From NCBI RefSeq assembly GCF_030209375.1, contig NZ_JARVSC010000005.1, positions 248,001 through 312,000 on the forward strand: DNA of 64,000 bases, read 5' to 3'. Under the pieces are notes generated by a model. It saw nothing but the letters and a program-made list of their open reading frames with translations. It ran no database searches and had not been told where the DNA came from. The position numbers were made by a program, and so were the translations under genes. The DNA is from Plantibacter sp. ME-Dv--P-122b (lineage in GTDB: Bacteria > Actinomycetota > Actinomycetes > Actinomycetales > Microbacteriaceae). The stretch's first letter is position 1. Every line of letters starts with the position of its first letter. Shown one piece after another: positions 22,670 to 36,077 of this stretch.

Positions 22670-24628
22670 TCATGACAGCATCTCCGGATCGTCGAATCGT
22701 ACTCTGAGTGTAGGCGGGGCTTTCGGTGCCCGCCTGCCGGGGGTCGGCCGTCGACGCTTCGCCGCCTGCGCGACGACGGTCGCCCGCAACTGCTCGGCGA
22801 CCGCTCTGGCATGGCCGTAGTCGACCCGCAGGATCGCGACGCTGTCCCCCGCTTCGTCGACGGTCGGGCCGAGCACGCGGCTCCGGTACTCGGCGGGCAG
22901 CGCGGCGAGAGCGGCATCGACGGCGTCGCGGGTGCCGGTCAGGGTCGCGCTGCGGACCGCGGGAGGGAACCCGAGCTCTCGACGCTCGGCGAGCTCCTCG
23001 CTCGCGAACCGCGGCTGCTGCCACAGGGCGAAGGCGTTCGCCACGGGAGCCTCGACGCCGATGAGCAGCACCGGCGCGCGTGGAGCGGCCAGGGCTGCGG
23101 CGTTCGACCACCACCGCAGGCAGTCCTCGGCGACGCGGAGCGACTCCCGCGCCAGCATGCGGTCGGCATCGACCAGGAGGACGGCGGCATAGCCGCCCGC
23201 GGCGACGGGCTCCGCGCCGCGGGTCGCGATCACCAGCGCCGGCTCCGGGCCGACCTCGAACTTGGGGGCGTCGCCGTCCGACACCACGACCCGGTATCTG
23301 GGGAACGCCCGGCCCAGTTCTTCCGCGGTCCGACCGGTGCCGGCCGCCGTGACGCGGAACGCGGTGTCGTGGCAGGTCTCGCACGACCACCCTGCCGCGA
23401 GGTGACCGCACCACCGGCAGGAGGGCTGCGAACGGGCTGTGGCGAGTTGGAGTGGACCGTGGCACACCGAGCAGTGGGCCCTCGTCCCGCACCGTCGACA
23501 GGCGAGGTGCGGCGCGTACCCCGGCCGCGCGACCTGGACCAGCACGGGTCCGTGATGCAGCGCCTCGTCGACCGCGCGCCAGGCGCTCGACGGGATCCTC
23601 GCCTGGCTCGTCATGGCGTCGTCGCCGCTCGCGCGGGACACGACGACCCTGGGTCGTATCGGCGGGGTCGGTGCGACCTCGCGCAGCCAGCCGAGCTCGA
23701 CGAGTCGCTGCGTCTCGGTGCTGCGTGAGTGCGCGGCGAAGACGAGGGCTGAGCCGCTCATCTCCTGCCGGGTCAACGCGACGTCGCGAGCGTGCACATA
23801 GGGGGCGAGCTGCTCCTGATGGAGGGGGTCGCCGTCGTCCCAGAGGGCGATGAGACCGAGGTCGTGCGCCGGCGCGTAGACGGCCGACCGGTTGCCGACG
23901 ACGATCCGAGGCACCGGATGCAGCCCGTCCAGGTAGGCGCGGTAGCGAGCCGCCGGAGTCTGCTTGGCGTCGGCCCTCGCGACCGCGGCACCGACACCGA
24001 GGTCGTCGAGTGCCGCAAGGAGGTGTTCGACGTCCCGGTAGTCGGGGACGCACAGGATCGCACTCCGCCCCTCGGCGAGCTGGTTCACGGCGAGAGCCGC
24101 CAGCGTGAACGACCAGTCCGGGAGCCACACGCCTGCGGTCGTCGCGGTCAGGGTGGGGATCGCGCTGATCGCGTACCGCTCCCCCGGCGTGAGACGGTCG
24201 AGGGTGCCCGCGGCGAACCCCGGGACGGTGCGCCGCTCGACCGTCGGAGGCTCCGGCGGGGTCGCGGCGGCCCAGGTCTTCTCCACCCGGACCTGCCGCG
24301 GCGGGATGGCGAGGCGGAGGACGTCCATCGCGCTGCCGGCGCTGCGATCCGCGACACGGCGTGCGAGCGTCCAGAGGGCCGGGGTCAGGACCGGTACCGA
24401 CGACACGACGGAACTCAGCGGGCTGAGCGTCCCGCCGAACTCGCTCGAGTCGGCGAGGTCGACGATGAACCCGTTCGCCGACCGCCCGGCTGAGCGCAGC
24501 GGGACCGAGACGCGTGCGCCGAGCACCGCGTCGTCGGCCAGTTCGTCGGGAATGGCGTAGTCGAACAGGTGGTCGAGCTGTGGCAACGGGGAGTCGAGTA
24601 CCACCCTGGCGACCCTCGCGCCGACCAC
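22670..24628 (-). CDS. priA: PriA-like primosomal protein N' lacking helicase motifs
   Basis: A 652-residue actinobacterial PriA. The N-terminal 3'-DNA-binding domain (ARVVLDSPLPQLDHLFDYAIP) and the zinc-binding region with eight cysteines (CRRC, CSVC, CRWC and CETC) are present. The Walker A motif expected near residues 185-205 is absent (WLPDWSFTLAALAVNQL stands there) and the DEAH box is replaced by ALWDDGD. Actinobacterial PriA is known to lack a working helicase core, so a structural role in replication restart is likely. The GTG at 24628, 2 nt after the metK stop, is preferred; an ATG at 24682 would overlap metK by 52 nt. Confidence 0.9.
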   Translation of the reverse strand: MVGARVARVVLDSPLPQLDHLFDYAIPDELADDAVLGARVSVPLRSAGRSANGFIVDLADSSEFGGTLSPLSSVVSSVPVLTPALWTLARRVADRSAGSAMDVLRLAIPPRQVRVEKTWAAATPPEPPTVERRTVPGFAAGTLDRLTPGERYAISAIPTLTATTAGVWLPDWSFTLAALAVNQLAEGRSAILCVPDYRDVEHLLAALDDLGVGAAVARADAKQTPAARYRAYLDGLHPVPRIVVGNRSAVYAPAHDLGLIALWDDGDPLHQEQLAPYVHARDVALTRQEMSGSALVFAAHSRSTETQRLVELGWLREVAPTPPIRPRVVVSRASGDDAMTSQARIPSSAWRAVDEALHHGPVLVQVARPGYAPHLACRRCGTRAHCSVCHGPLQLATARSQPSCRWCGHLAAGWSCETCHDTAFRVTAAGTGRTAEELGRAFPRYRVVVSDGDAPKFEVGPEPALVIATRGAEPVAAGGYAAVLLVDADRMLARESLRVAEDCLRWWSNAAALAAPRAPVLLIGVEAPVANAFALWQQPRFASEELAERRELGFPPAVRSATLTGTRDAVDAALAALPAEYRSRVLGPTVDEAGDSVAILRVDYGHARAVAEQLRATVVAQAAKRRRPTPGRRAPKAPPTLRVRFDDPEMLS

Positions 24629-24630
24629 GG

Positions 24631-25824
24631 CTACAGCCCGGCTGCTGACCGCAACGCCTCCACCCGGTCGAGACGCTCCCACGTGAAGTCGGGGAGCTCG
24701 CGGCCGAAGTGCCCGTACGCCGCCGTGGCGGCGTAGATGGGGCGGATGAGGTCGAGGTCGGCGATGATCGCCGCGGGACGGAGGTCGAAGACGTCGCGGA
24801 TCGCGCGCGTGATGTCCGCCTCCGGCACATGGGCCGTTCCGAAGGTCTCGACGTAGAGCCCGACCGGTGCGGCCTTGCCGATGGCGTAGGCGACCTGCAC
24901 CTCGAGACGTTCGGCGAACCCTGCGGCGACAGCGTTCTTCGCCACCCAGCGCATGGCGTATGCGGCGGAGCGGTCCACCTTCGACGGGTCCTTCCCGCTG
25001 AAGGCCCCACCGCCGTGTCGAGCCGCGCCACCGTAGGTGTCGATGATGATCTTGCGTCCGGTGAGCCCGGCGTCGCCCATCGGTCCGCCGACGACGAAGA
25101 TCCCGGTCGGGTTGATCAGGTGCGTCACGTTGGAGCTGTCGAGTTCGACCGTCGCGAGGACCGGTTCGATGACGTGACGCTGGACGTCGCGACGCAGCTG
25201 CTCCGTGGAGACACCCGGATTGTGTTGCGTGGAGACCACGACCGTCTCGACGGTCTTCGGGAGGAAGCCGTCGTACCCGATGGTGACCTGGGTCTTGCCG
25301 TCCGGGCGCAGGTAGTCGAGCTGGCCGGACTTGCGGACCTCGGCGAGTCGCTCTGCGAGACGGTGCGCGATCCAGCTGGGAAGCGGCATGTACTGCGGCG
25401 TCTCGGTGGTCGCGAACCCGAACATGATGCCTTGGTCGCCGGCGCCCTGGAGGTCGTAGGCGTCGACACTGGACTGCTCTCGGGACTCGAAGGCGTGGTC
25501 GACGCCGGCGGCGATGTCGGCGGACTGCGAGCCGATCGACACGCTCACACCGCAGGAGTCGCCGTCGAATCCGATGTCGGACGAGGTGTAGCCGATGGAC
25601 CGGATCCGCTCGCGGACGATCGTCGGGATGTCGACGTAGCCGCTCGTGGAGACCTCACCGGCGACATGGACGAGCCCGGTGGTGACGAGCGTCTCGACGG
25701 CGACTCGACTGCGCGGATCCACCTCGAGGAGCGCGTCGAGGATGCTGTCCGAGATCTGGTCGCAGATCTTGTCGGGGTGCCCCTCGGTCACGGATTCGGA
25801 GGTGAACAGGCGCAGCTCGGTCAT
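24631..25824 (-). CDS. metK: S-adenosylmethionine synthetase
   Basis: A 397-residue enzyme that makes SAM from ATP and methionine. Signature segments: [20 protein letters not shown] with the ATP-site His, [15 protein letters not shown], and [18 protein letters not shown] with the P-loop-like glycine run. Length is normal. The upstream 150 bp carry no recognisable SAM riboswitch. In relatives coaBC lies between rpoZ and metK; here it is missing. Confidence 0.98.
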   Translation of the reverse strand: MTELRLFTSESVTEGHPDKICDQISDSILDALLEVDPRSRVAVETLVTTGLVHVAGEVSTSGYVDIPTIVRERIRSIGYTSSDIGFDGDSCGVSVSIGSQSADIAAGVDHAFESREQSSVDAYDLQGAGDQGIMFGFATTETPQYMPLPSWIAHRLAERLAEVRKSGQLDYLRPDGKTQVTIGYDGFLPKTVETVVVSTQHNPGVSTEQLRRDVQRHVIEPVLATVELDSSNVTHLINPTGIFVVGGPMGDAGLTGRKIIIDTYGGAARHGGGAFSGKDPSKVDRSAAYAMRWVAKNAVAAGFAERLEVQVAYAIGKAAPVGLYVETFGTAHVPEADITRAIRDVFDLRPAAIIADLDLIRPIYAATAAYGHFGRELPDFTWERLDRVEALRSAAGL

Positions 25825-25972
25825 GCGGTCTCCCGTCGGAAGCGGTGGTGCGATGGTGGAGGGATCGGCCGTCGCGGTGTTCCGGGGCCCGACCGTTCAT
25901 CACTCTAGTCGAGGCCTCGGACACGTCGTCCGTCCGTGACGCAAGGCGTCGCGGTGGTGGGAACGGGCCCGA

Positions 25973-26017
25973 CACGACGAATCCGCCGGTCGTCTGGCGC
26001 CCGGCGGATTCGTCGTG
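25973..26017 (-). terminator. Terminator after rpoZ
   Basis: Perfect 17-bp stem: CACGACGAATCCGCCGG (25973-25989) with its complement (26001-26017), 11-nt loop, 9 nt past the rpoZ stop. It separates the pyr-gmk-rpoZ unit from metK. Confidence 0.9.
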
Positions 26018-26026
26018 GTGAAGCGG

Positions 26027-26284
26027 TTATTCGGCGATCGGCTTGATCTGGAGCTTGTCCTCGTTGATCTCGTGCATCGCGATCGAGAGCGGCTTGTCCT
26101 CGACGGACGAGTCGACCAGCGGCCCGACGTTGTCGAACAGGCTGCCCTCGTGGAGGTCGGCGTAGTAGTCGTTGATCTGGCGCGCGCGCTTGGACGCGAA
26201 GATCACGAGTGCGTACTTGGACTCGACCTTGGTGAGCAGGGAGTCGATGGGCGGATCGATGATGCCCTTGAGCTTGTCAGCCAT
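26027..26284 (-). CDS. rpoZ: RNA polymerase omega subunit
   Basis: An 85-residue omega subunit that aids assembly of the beta' subunit. Signature features: [28 protein letters not shown] and the acidic C-terminal part ending [24 protein letters not shown] lies about 11 nt before the ATG. It follows gmk by 68 bp and ends at a strong terminator. Confidence 0.97.
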   Translation of the reverse strand: MADKLKGIIDPPIDSLLTKVESKYALVIFASKRARQINDYYADLHEGSLFDNVGPLVDSSVEDKPLSIAMHEINEDKLQIKPIAE

Positions 26285-26352
26285 GCAGGTTCACACTCCT
26301 CGTGTGGTTGTGTTCGGGGAAGATCGGATCGATGCGGGGTGCGCGTCGGACG

Positions 26353-27267
26353 TCAATCCCCGTGAATCTTCATCAAGTCTACGACCTCTTGGGCCGCGCG
26401 GGCCACGTCGTCGTTGATGACACGGTGGTCGAACTCGTCCGCGGCGGCCAGTTCGACCTTCGCGGTGCGCAGTCGGCGCTCCCGTTCCTCCTCGTCCTCG
26501 GTCCCTCGTCCGACCAGTCGACGGACCAGTTCGTCCCAGCTCGGGGGCAGCAGGAACACCAGGGTCGCCTCCGGCATCGCCTCCCTGACCTGCCTGGCGC
26601 CCTGGATGTCGATCTCCAGCAACGCGCTGTCGCCTGCCGCGAGCGCACGCTCGATCGGTTCACGCGGGGTGCCGTAGCGGTACGCGTTGTGGACCGTGGC
26701 GTACTCGAGCAATCGGTCGCCCTCGATGAGTCCGTCGAACTCGTCGTCGGTCACGAAGTAGTAGTTCACCTCGTGCTGCTCCCCCGGCCGGGGCTTGCGC
26801 GTCGTGGCCGAGACGGAGAGGTGCACCTCCGGGTAGTGGTCGCGGATGTACGCGGCCACCGTCCCCTTGCCGACGGCCGTCGGGCCGGCGAGCACGACGA
26901 GTCGGCTGCGCGCGGTCCCCGGGTAGCGTTCGGCGATGAAGGAGCGGAGGCGATCCCGCTGCAGTCGACCGAGACCGCCGAGGCGCTTGACCGAGGAGAT
27001 GCCGAGCGATTCGAGGATCCGCCCGAGTTTGGTCACGCCGACACTCGGGATGCTGAGGAGGTACTCGGTGATGCGGAGGCCGCCCTCGATGCCGTCCGGA
27101 TCAGCGGTCGCGGCGTCGAGCACCTCCAACGGGGTGCGGGCGCCGGAGGCGATGGACGCCTTGACGGTCGCGCGGGCGCGGCGTTTGCGAACGGCCTCAC
27201 GCGAGGCCGCGGCCCGATCGACCTCCGGCATGTTCCTACCGGGCTGGTCCTGCTCCTGGTCAACCAC
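26353..27267 (-). CDS. gmk: Fused actinobacterial integration host factor and guanylate kinase
   Basis: A 304-residue fusion. Residues about 13-112 match actinobacterial integration host factor (mIHF): [17 protein letters not shown], then the helix-two-turns-helix [21 protein letters not shown] and [15 protein letters not shown]. Residues about 121-304 are guanylate kinase (GMP plus ATP to GDP plus ADP): P-loop [29 protein letters not shown], and the lid [13 protein letters not shown]. Most actinobacteria encode mihF as a separate gene just before gmk. The GTG at 27267 is supported by GAGGAG 5-6 nt upstream and an 8-nt overlap with pyrF; the ATG at 27231 would keep both domains too, so the fusion does not depend on start choice. 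Confidence 0.93.
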   Translation of the reverse strand: MVDQEQDQPGRNMPEVDRAAASREAVRKRRARATVKASIASGARTPLEVLDAATADPDGIEGGLRITEYLLSIPSVGVTKLGRILESLGISSVKRLGGLGRLQRDRLRSFIAERYPGTARSRLVVLAGPTAVGKGTVAAYIRDHYPEVHLSVSATTRKPRPGEQHEVNYYFVTDDEFDGLIEGDRLLEYATVHNAYRYGTPREPIERALAAGDSALLEIDIQGARQVREAMPEATLVFLLPPSWDELVRRLVGRGTEDEEERERRLRTAKVELAAADEFDHRVINDDVARAAQEVVDLMKIHGD

Positions 27268-28101
27268 GGGCGCTCCTCACGGCTGCGGCGGAGCGTTCGA
27301 CGGCGTCCGCGATCCCCGAGGGTCCGGCGGCGAGGATGCTCCGGGACTCGGAGACGATGACCCCCGGTGCGAGGTCGCCGTAGATGGATCCGAGGTCGGC
27401 GACCGCGGCTCCCTGGTGGCCGAAGCCGGGTGCCAGGATCGGGAGCGTGGTCGTCGGCGGTACCGCCGTCAGGCCGAACTCCTCGAGACGGAGCGTGGCA
27501 CCGATGACCGCACCGATCGAACCGGTCGACCCGGGGTGGTGCCGTGCGTTCCAGTGGTCGATCTCGTCGAGCATCGACGCCGCGACGGTGAAGCCGGCAC
27601 GGTCCTCGGCGAGCTGGACGTCGCGACCCTCCGGGTTCGAGGTCGCGGTCAGCACGAACACACCCTTTCCGTGCTGCTCGGCGAGGTCGAGCGCCGGCTG
27701 CAGCGAGCCGAAGCCGAGGTAGGGGTTCACGGTGAGGGCGTCGACCTCCAGCGGCGAATCGGGGGTCAGCCACGCCTCGGCATAGCCCTCCATGCTCGTC
27801 CCGATCTCGCCGCGCTTCGCGTCGCCGATCACGAGGAGCCCGGCGTCGCGCGCCGCGGCGAGGACCCCTTCGAGGGCGATGTACCCAGCCGATCCGAACC
27901 GTTCGTAGAACGCCACCTGTGGCTTGACGATCCCGGCGCGACCGGCGGTGGCCTCGACGACGGCGAGCCCGAAGGCCCCCGCGCCGGCGGCGGTGTCGGG
28001 GAGTCCCCACGCCTCGAGCAGGAAGCGGTGCGGATCGATGCCGACGCAGAGTCGGCCCGACCGGACGAAGACCTCGTCCAGCCGGGTTCCGAACGAAGCC
28101 G

Positions 28102-28105
<4 letters not shown>
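27260..28105 (-). CDS. pyrF: Orotidine 5'-phosphate decarboxylase (type 2)
   Basis: A 281-residue enzyme that makes UMP from OMP. It has the type 2 signature: [11 protein letters not shown] at the start, the catalytic [18 protein letters not shown], and [10 protein letters not shown]. The GTG start overlaps the carB stop by 4 nt (GTGA). It is the last pyrimidine gene of the operon before the IHF-gmk fusion. Confidence 0.97.
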
Positions 28106-31391
<3,286 letters not shown>

Positions 31392-31392
<1 letters not shown>

Positions 31393-32558
31393 TAGTTGTT
31401 CTCCTTGGTGCTGGAAGTGGTGGCGTGGCCGGTCACGAGGTCGCGGAACCGGTCGAACAGGTAGACCGCGTCGTGCGGACCCGAGGCGGACTCGGGGTGG
31501 TACTGGACCGAGAACGCGGGGATGTCGATGCAGTTGATGCCCTCGACGACCTCGTCGTTCAGGCTGTAGTGGCTGACCTCGGCGAGGCCGAACCCGGCGG
31601 GCGTCTCGTGACGGCCCTCGATCGGCAGGTCGACCGCGAAGCCGTGGTTCTGCGAGGTGATCTCCACCCGACCGGTCGCCTTGTCGAGGACCGGCTGGTT
31701 GATCCCGCGGTGACCGAACGGCAGCTTGTAGGTCTCGAAGCCGAGCGCGCGGCCCAGCAGCTGGTTGCCGAAGCAGATGCCGAAGTACGGTACGCCCGCG
31801 CGGAGCACGTCCTGCAGGAGGGCGACGTGCGCGTCGCTCGCAGCCGGGTCGCCGGGGCCGTTGGAGAAGAACAGGGCGGACGGCTCGAGCGCGAGGACTT
31901 CGGCCGAGGTCACCGACTGCGGCAGCACCACGACGTCGAAGCCGCGAGCGGCGAGGTGGTTCAGCGTCGACGTCTTGACGCCGAGGTCGAGGACCGCGAC
32001 GGAACCGACGCGCTCGCCGACCGCCGGCACGGTGTACTGCTCGGTCGTGGAGACCTGGCTCGACAGGTTGAGGCCGGCCATCTGCGTGCCCGCCCGGACG
32101 AGGCTGAGCTGCTCGGCGCCGGACAACTCGAAGTCCTCGCCGGAGAACACGCCGCCGCGCATGGAACCGGCGGAACGGATGTGCCGGGTCACCGCGCGGG
32201 TGTCGATGCCACTGATGCCCACGACGCCGTCCTGGACGAGTTCGTCGTCGAGCGAGCGGTCCGCTCGGAAGTTGGAGACGACGCGCGACGCGTCGCGCAC
32301 GACGTATCCGGCGACCCAGACGCGGGCGGACTCCATGTCCTCGCGGTTGACGCCGGTGTTGCCGATGTGCGGCGCGGTCATCAGGACGATCTGTCCGGCG
32401 TAGGACGGGTCGGTCAGTGTCTCCTGGTAGCCGGTCATGCCGGTGGCGAAGACGACCTCGCCGAGTGTGCGGCCGGTCGCGCCGTAGGCGTGCCCGACGT
32501 AGCGGTTGCCGTCCTCGAGGACGAGTACCGCTGGACTGGGTGGGGTGAAGGAGGTCAT
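31392..32558 (-). CDS. carA: Carbamoyl-phosphate synthase small chain
   Basis: A 388-residue glutaminase subunit. The N-terminal CPSase domain has [15 protein letters not shown] and [20 protein letters not shown]; the class I amidotransferase domain has FFSNGPGDP, the nucleophile in [12 protein letters not shown], and [13 protein letters not shown]. It feeds ammonia to CarB. ATG at 32558 is preferred to a TTG at 32564: it lies 2 nt after the preceding stop and has GAGAGGG upstream. Confidence 0.98.
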
Positions 32559-32560
32559 GG

Positions 32561-33148
32561 TCAAGCCCTCTCGTGAGGCGGTGGGGTGGAGTCGTCGGCC
32601 GAGGTGATGTCGGCGACGGTGTCTGGGGTGCCGGTCGGCCGAAGTCCGGCGTCCGCGGCGGGGATGAGGCTCGTGACGGTGTCGATGATGCGGGCGCGGT
32701 CCGCCTGCTCGAGGACGCGGAAGGTGCTGTCCGCGATCACTGTCGGGACCGGGCGCCAGCTCAGGCGGATGAGCCCGCCCGGCTCGACGACCCGGTCGAT
32801 CGTGAGATTGGTCTGGTCGACGCCGACGATGCTCGTCACGGGGATGAACGTCGGCCGCTCCCCCGGGACGTCGACGACGATCCCGGCGGCTCCGAGTTCG
32901 AGCGTGACCCGGGATCGGTAGCGCAGCCCCTGCAACGCCAGCCGTTCGAGCGGCTGGTCGTGCTTCGATGTCGCGACGTAGAGGACCTCGACCGTCAGTG
33001 ACGGGACCGGGCGCGGGTCGGGGAGCTCCGCGAGCGGACCGACCTGGGCGTCGCGCGCGACCCGCCGTCGCCAGGCGACGGCCATCAGGGCGAGGATGCC
33101 GAGGAGGACGAGGGCGACGAGGACCGCCGCGAGGATCCGTCCGTCCAT
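32561..33148 (-). CDS. Membrane-anchored PH-like protein of the pyr operon
   Basis: A 195-residue protein with one N-terminal membrane helix ([22 protein letters not shown], residues 5-26) followed by a cytoplasmic beta-rich domain resembling bacterial PH domains and an acidic, Thr/Pro-rich tail. A protein of this type regularly sits between pyrC and carA in actinobacteria; its role is unknown. Its ATG shares one base with the pyrC stop, so it belongs to the operon. Confidence 0.82.
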   Translation of the reverse strand: MDGRILAAVLVALVLLGILALMAVAWRRRVARDAQVGPLAELPDPRPVPSLTVEVLYVATSKHDQPLERLALQGLRYRSRVTLELGAAGIVVDVPGERPTFIPVTSIVGVDQTNLTIDRVVEPGGLIRLSWRPVPTVIADSTFRVLEQADRARIIDTVTSLIPAADAGLRPTGTPDTVADITSADDSTPPPHERA

Positions 33149-34515
33149 CAGTGCTCGACCTCCGCGGATCGTGCGGCGCGGCGTGCGGCTGCCGCGACCT
33201 GCTCCGTCGGGAGCACCGCGCCGTCGAGCACGGTCGCGTAACCCCGGTGGAAGGTGGCGACGACGCGGCCCGGCAGCTCCAAGCCGAGGTAGGGCGAGTT
33301 CACGCCCTTGCCCGCCAGGTCGACCGTGCCGAACGGACGGGTGGCGGCGGTGTCGTAGAGGACGACCTCCGCCGGAGCTCCGGCGTCGAGCGCAACCCCG
33401 TGCCCGGTGATCCGTCCGATCCTCGCCGGCGTCGCCGAGAGCACCCGCGCGACGTCGTTCCAGTCCAGGAGCCCGGACGCGACCATGGACGCGTGCACGA
33501 CGGAGAGGGCGGATTCCAGGCCCACCATGCCGTTCGCGGCGGCGTCCCACTCGCAGTCCTTGGCCTCGACCGGGTGCGGTGCGTGGTCCGTCGCGACGAT
33601 GTCGATCGTGCCGTCCGCGAGGGCCTCGCGCAGCGCCTGGACGTCCTCCGCCCGCCGCAGCGGCGGGTTCACCTTGTACCGGGCGTCGTAGCTCGCCACG
33701 AGCTCCTCGGTGAGGAGCAGGTGGTGCGGCGTGACCTCGGCCGTGACGGGGATCCCGCGGGCCTTCGCCCAGCGGATGACGTCGACGGAACCGGCCGTCG
33801 AGACGTGGCAGATGTGGAGACGGGAACCCACGTGCTCGGCGAGGAGCACGTCGCGGGCGATGATCGACTCCTCGGCGACCGCAGGCCATCCCGTGAGCCC
33901 GAGTTCGCCCGAGAGGGCTCCCTCGTTCATCTGTGCACCGACGGTGAGCCGGGGCTCCTGCGCGTGCTGGGCGATCACGCCGTCGAACGCCTTCACGTAC
34001 TCCAGCGCGCGGCGCATGAGCAGCGGGTCGGACACGCAGAGGCCGTCGTCCGAGAAGACCCGGACCTTCGCACGCGAGGAGGCCATGGCGCCGAGTTCGG
34101 CGAGTCGTTCCCCCGCGAGCCCGACCGTGACGGCACCGATCGGCTGCACCGTCGCGTAGCCGGCGCGTTCACCGAGTGACTGCTCCTGCTCGACGACCCC
34201 TGCCGTGTCGGCCACCGGTGAGGTGTTCGCCATCGCGAACACCGCGGTGAAGCCGCCGGCGGCTGCGGCACGTGTTCCGGTGAGCACCGTCTCGCTCTGC
34301 TCGAACCCGGGTTCCCGGAGATGCGTGTGGAGGTCGACGAGCCCGGGCAGGGCGAGGAGTCCGTCCGCGTCGACGACGGTCGCGCCGACGGCGCTCAGCC
34401 CGGAGCCGCGTTCCGCGATCCGTCCGTCGCGCAACAGGAGGTCGGTGCGCGTCCCGTCGGCGAGCGTCGCTCCGGTGATCAGGGTGACGTCGTGGTTCGA
34501 AGTGTGCTCAGACAC
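33148..34515 (-). CDS. pyrC: Dihydroorotase
   Basis: A 455-residue type I amidohydrolase that cyclises carbamoyl aspartate to dihydroorotate. Zn-binding motif [10 protein letters not shown] is near residue 61; the carboxylated-Lys and His ligands lie further on, with [15 protein letters not shown] and VATDHAPHP clearly visible. The GTG start overlaps the pyrB stop by 8 nt. Length fits the class I form. Confidence 0.97.
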   Translation of the reverse strand: MSEHTSNHDVTLITGATLADGTRTDLLLRDGRIAERGSGLSAVGATVVDADGLLALPGLVDLHTHLREPGFEQSETVLTGTRAAAAGGFTAVFAMANTSPVADTAGVVEQEQSLGERAGYATVQPIGAVTVGLAGERLAELGAMASSRAKVRVFSDDGLCVSDPLLMRRALEYVKAFDGVIAQHAQEPRLTVGAQMNEGALSGELGLTGWPAVAEESIIARDVLLAEHVGSRLHICHVSTAGSVDVIRWAKARGIPVTAEVTPHHLLLTEELVASYDARYKVNPPLRRAEDVQALREALADGTIDIVATDHAPHPVEAKDCEWDAAANGMVGLESALSVVHASMVASGLLDWNDVARVLSATPARIGRITGHGVALDAGAPAEVVLYDTAATRPFGTVDLAGKGVNSPYLGLELPGRVVATFHRGYATVLDGAVLPTEQVAAAARRAARSAEVEH

Positions 34516-35467
34516 GGGTGGATTCCTCTCGATCGCCGGACAGCAGCAGGTACAACGCAGCCATCCGGACCGACACCCCGTTGGCGACCTGTTCGAGGAC
34601 GGTCGACCGGGGTGAGTCGGCTGCCCCGGACGAGATCTCCAGACCGCGGTTCATCGGCCCGGGGTGCATGACAATGCTAGCCGGATCGAGCCGTGCGAGC
34701 CGCTCGTCGTCGAGTCCCCAGCGCCTGGAATACTCCCGGCTGTTCGGGAAAAAGGCTGCGTGCATGCGTTCGGACTGGATCCGGAGCATCATCAGCACGT
34801 CGGGACGCTGGGCGATCGCGTCGTCCAGGTCGTAGCGGACGGTGGCCGGCCAGGGGCCGAGGTCCACCGGAAGCAGCGTCGGTGGGGCGACGAGGGTCAC
34901 CTCGGCGCCGAGCGTGTCCAGCAGCCAGACGTTCGAGCGGGCGACCCGGGAATGCAGGATGTCGCCGACAATCGTCACCGCCACCCCGTCGAGCGCGCGA
35001 CCACGGGAACGCTCCCCGTGGAGGCGCTTGCGCATCGTGAACGCGTCCAGGAGGGCCTGCGTCGGGTGCTCGTGCGTCCCGTCCCCCGCGTTCAGGATGC
35101 CCGCGTCGATCCACCCGCTGTCGGCGAGGGTCTGCGGCGCACCGGAGGCGGAGTGTCGGATCACGACGGCGTCGGCATGCATCGCGGCGAGGGTCTGTGC
35201 GGTGTCCTTCAGGCTCTCGCCTTTCGAGACGCTCGACCCCTTCGCGCTGAAGGTGATGACGTCCGCGGACAGCCGTTTGGCGGCAGCCTCGAACGAGATG
35301 CGCGTGCGGGTCGAGTCCTCGAAGAAGAGGTTGACGACCGTCTTCCCACGGAGGGTCGGAAGCTTGCGGACCTCCCGGAACTGCGTCTCGGCCATGTCCT
35401 CCGCGACGTCGAGGATCTCGATCGCCTCGTCGCGGGTGAGCGTCTTCGTCGACAGCAGATGCCTCAT
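34508..35467 (-). CDS. pyrB: Aspartate carbamoyltransferase catalytic chain
   Basis: A 319-residue transferase that makes carbamoyl aspartate. Carbamoyl-phosphate site [12 protein letters not shown], then [16 protein letters not shown], the [16 protein letters not shown] signature and [12 protein letters not shown]. No pyrI regulatory chain is nearby; regulation is likely at the RNA level through PyrR. It overlaps pyrR by 4 nt. Confidence 0.98.
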   Translation of the reverse strand: MRHLLSTKTLTRDEAIEILDVAEDMAETQFREVRKLPTLRGKTVVNLFFEDSTRTRISFEAAAKRLSADVITFSAKGSSVSKGESLKDTAQTLAAMHADAVVIRHSASGAPQTLADSGWIDAGILNAGDGTHEHPTQALLDAFTMRKRLHGERSRGRALDGVAVTIVGDILHSRVARSNVWLLDTLGAEVTLVAPPTLLPVDLGPWPATVRYDLDDAIAQRPDVLMMLRIQSERMHAAFFPNSREYSRRWGLDDERLARLDPASIVMHPGPMNRGLEISSGAADSPRSTVLEQVANGVSVRMAALYLLLSGDREESTRV

Positions 35468-36003
35468 TCGCCGCTCCCCTCGATCGTCACCGAGTCGTCG
35501 CCGTCGAACTCCGTCAGCCGGACGAAGATGCGCTCCGCCTGCGAGGAGGGCAGGTTCTTCCCCACGAAGTCGGGTCGGATCGGGAGCTCGCGGTGCCCGC
35601 GGTCGACGAGCGCGGCGAGCCGCACGACGCGCGGGCGGCCCAGGTCGGTCAGCGCGTCGAGGGCGGCGCGGATCGTGCGTCCCGAGTACAGGACGTCGTC
35701 GACGAGGACGACCGTTCGTCCGTCGATCCCCTGCGGTGGCAGCGTCGTGGGCTGCGGTGCACGGGTCGGGTGCTTCGCCAGGTCATCGCGGTACATCGTG
35801 ACGTCGAGTGCACCCGAGACGATGGTCGTCCCCGAGATCGAGGAGATCGTGGCGGCGATCCGCTTCGCGAGGATGACCCCGCGCGTCGGGATGCCGAGGA
35901 TCACGAGGTCGTCCGCTCCGCGGTTGGACTCGAGGATCTCGTGGGAGATCCGAGTCAACGCCCGCGCGATGTCAGCTTCGTGCAGCACGGTACGTGCGCT
36001 CAT
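35464..36003 (-). CDS. pyrR: PyrR bifunctional pyrimidine regulator / uracil phosphoribosyltransferase
   Basis: A 179-residue PRT-fold protein. It senses UMP/UTP and binds a hairpin in pyr mRNA. The PRPP-binding motif [18 protein letters not shown] is near residues 95-112, preceded by [16 protein letters not shown]; the basic RNA-binding face includes [14 protein letters not shown]. It is first in the operon, and a PyrR-type hairpin lies directly upstream, covering its Shine-Dalgarno sequence, which points to autoregulation by translational repression. Confidence 0.97.
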   Translation of the reverse strand: MSARTVLHEADIARALTRISHEILESNRGADDLVILGIPTRGVILAKRIAATISSISGTTIVSGALDVTMYRDDLAKHPTRAPQPTTLPPQGIDGRTVVLVDDVLYSGRTIRAALDALTDLGRPRVVRLAALVDRGHRELPIRPDFVGKNLPSSQAERIFVRLTEFDGDDSVTIEGSGE

Positions 36004-36011
36004 CGCCGACT

Positions 36012-36043
36012 CCCTTCTCCGCCTCTCTGGACGGTCTTAAAGG
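36012..36043 (-). promoter_or_regulatory. PyrR-binding hairpin in the pyrR leader
   Basis: On the minus strand the leader reads CCTTTAAGACC, then the loop GTCCAGAGAGGC (36032-36021), then GGAGAAGGG. The loop matches the conserved UCCAGAGAGG of known PyrR sites, and the arms CCUU and AAGG can pair. The 3' arm contains the pyrR Shine-Dalgarno (GAAGGGAG, about 8 nt before the ATG). There is no room for a terminator, so PyrR binding would block translation, as described for mycobacteria. Confidence 0.8.
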
Positions 36044-36062
36044 TTGTCTTGGTCAACACCCG

Positions 36063-36068
36063 AGCCTA
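36063..36068 (-). promoter_or_regulatory. Candidate -10 box of the pyr operon (TAGGCT)
   Basis: TAGGCT on the minus strand. Transcription from about 36056 would give a leader of about 50 nt that contains the whole PyrR hairpin. Confidence 0.45.
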
Positions 36069-36077
36069 GCAGCCGGA

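Noticed and set aside
24629-24682. Upstream ATG start for priA at 24682
   Set aside because: It would overlap metK by more than 50 nt and add residues that do not match other PriA N-termini; the GTG 2 nt after metK fits better.
25825-25972. SAM riboswitch upstream of metK
   Set aside because: I looked for the conserved SAM-aptamer core and pairing elements and saw none.
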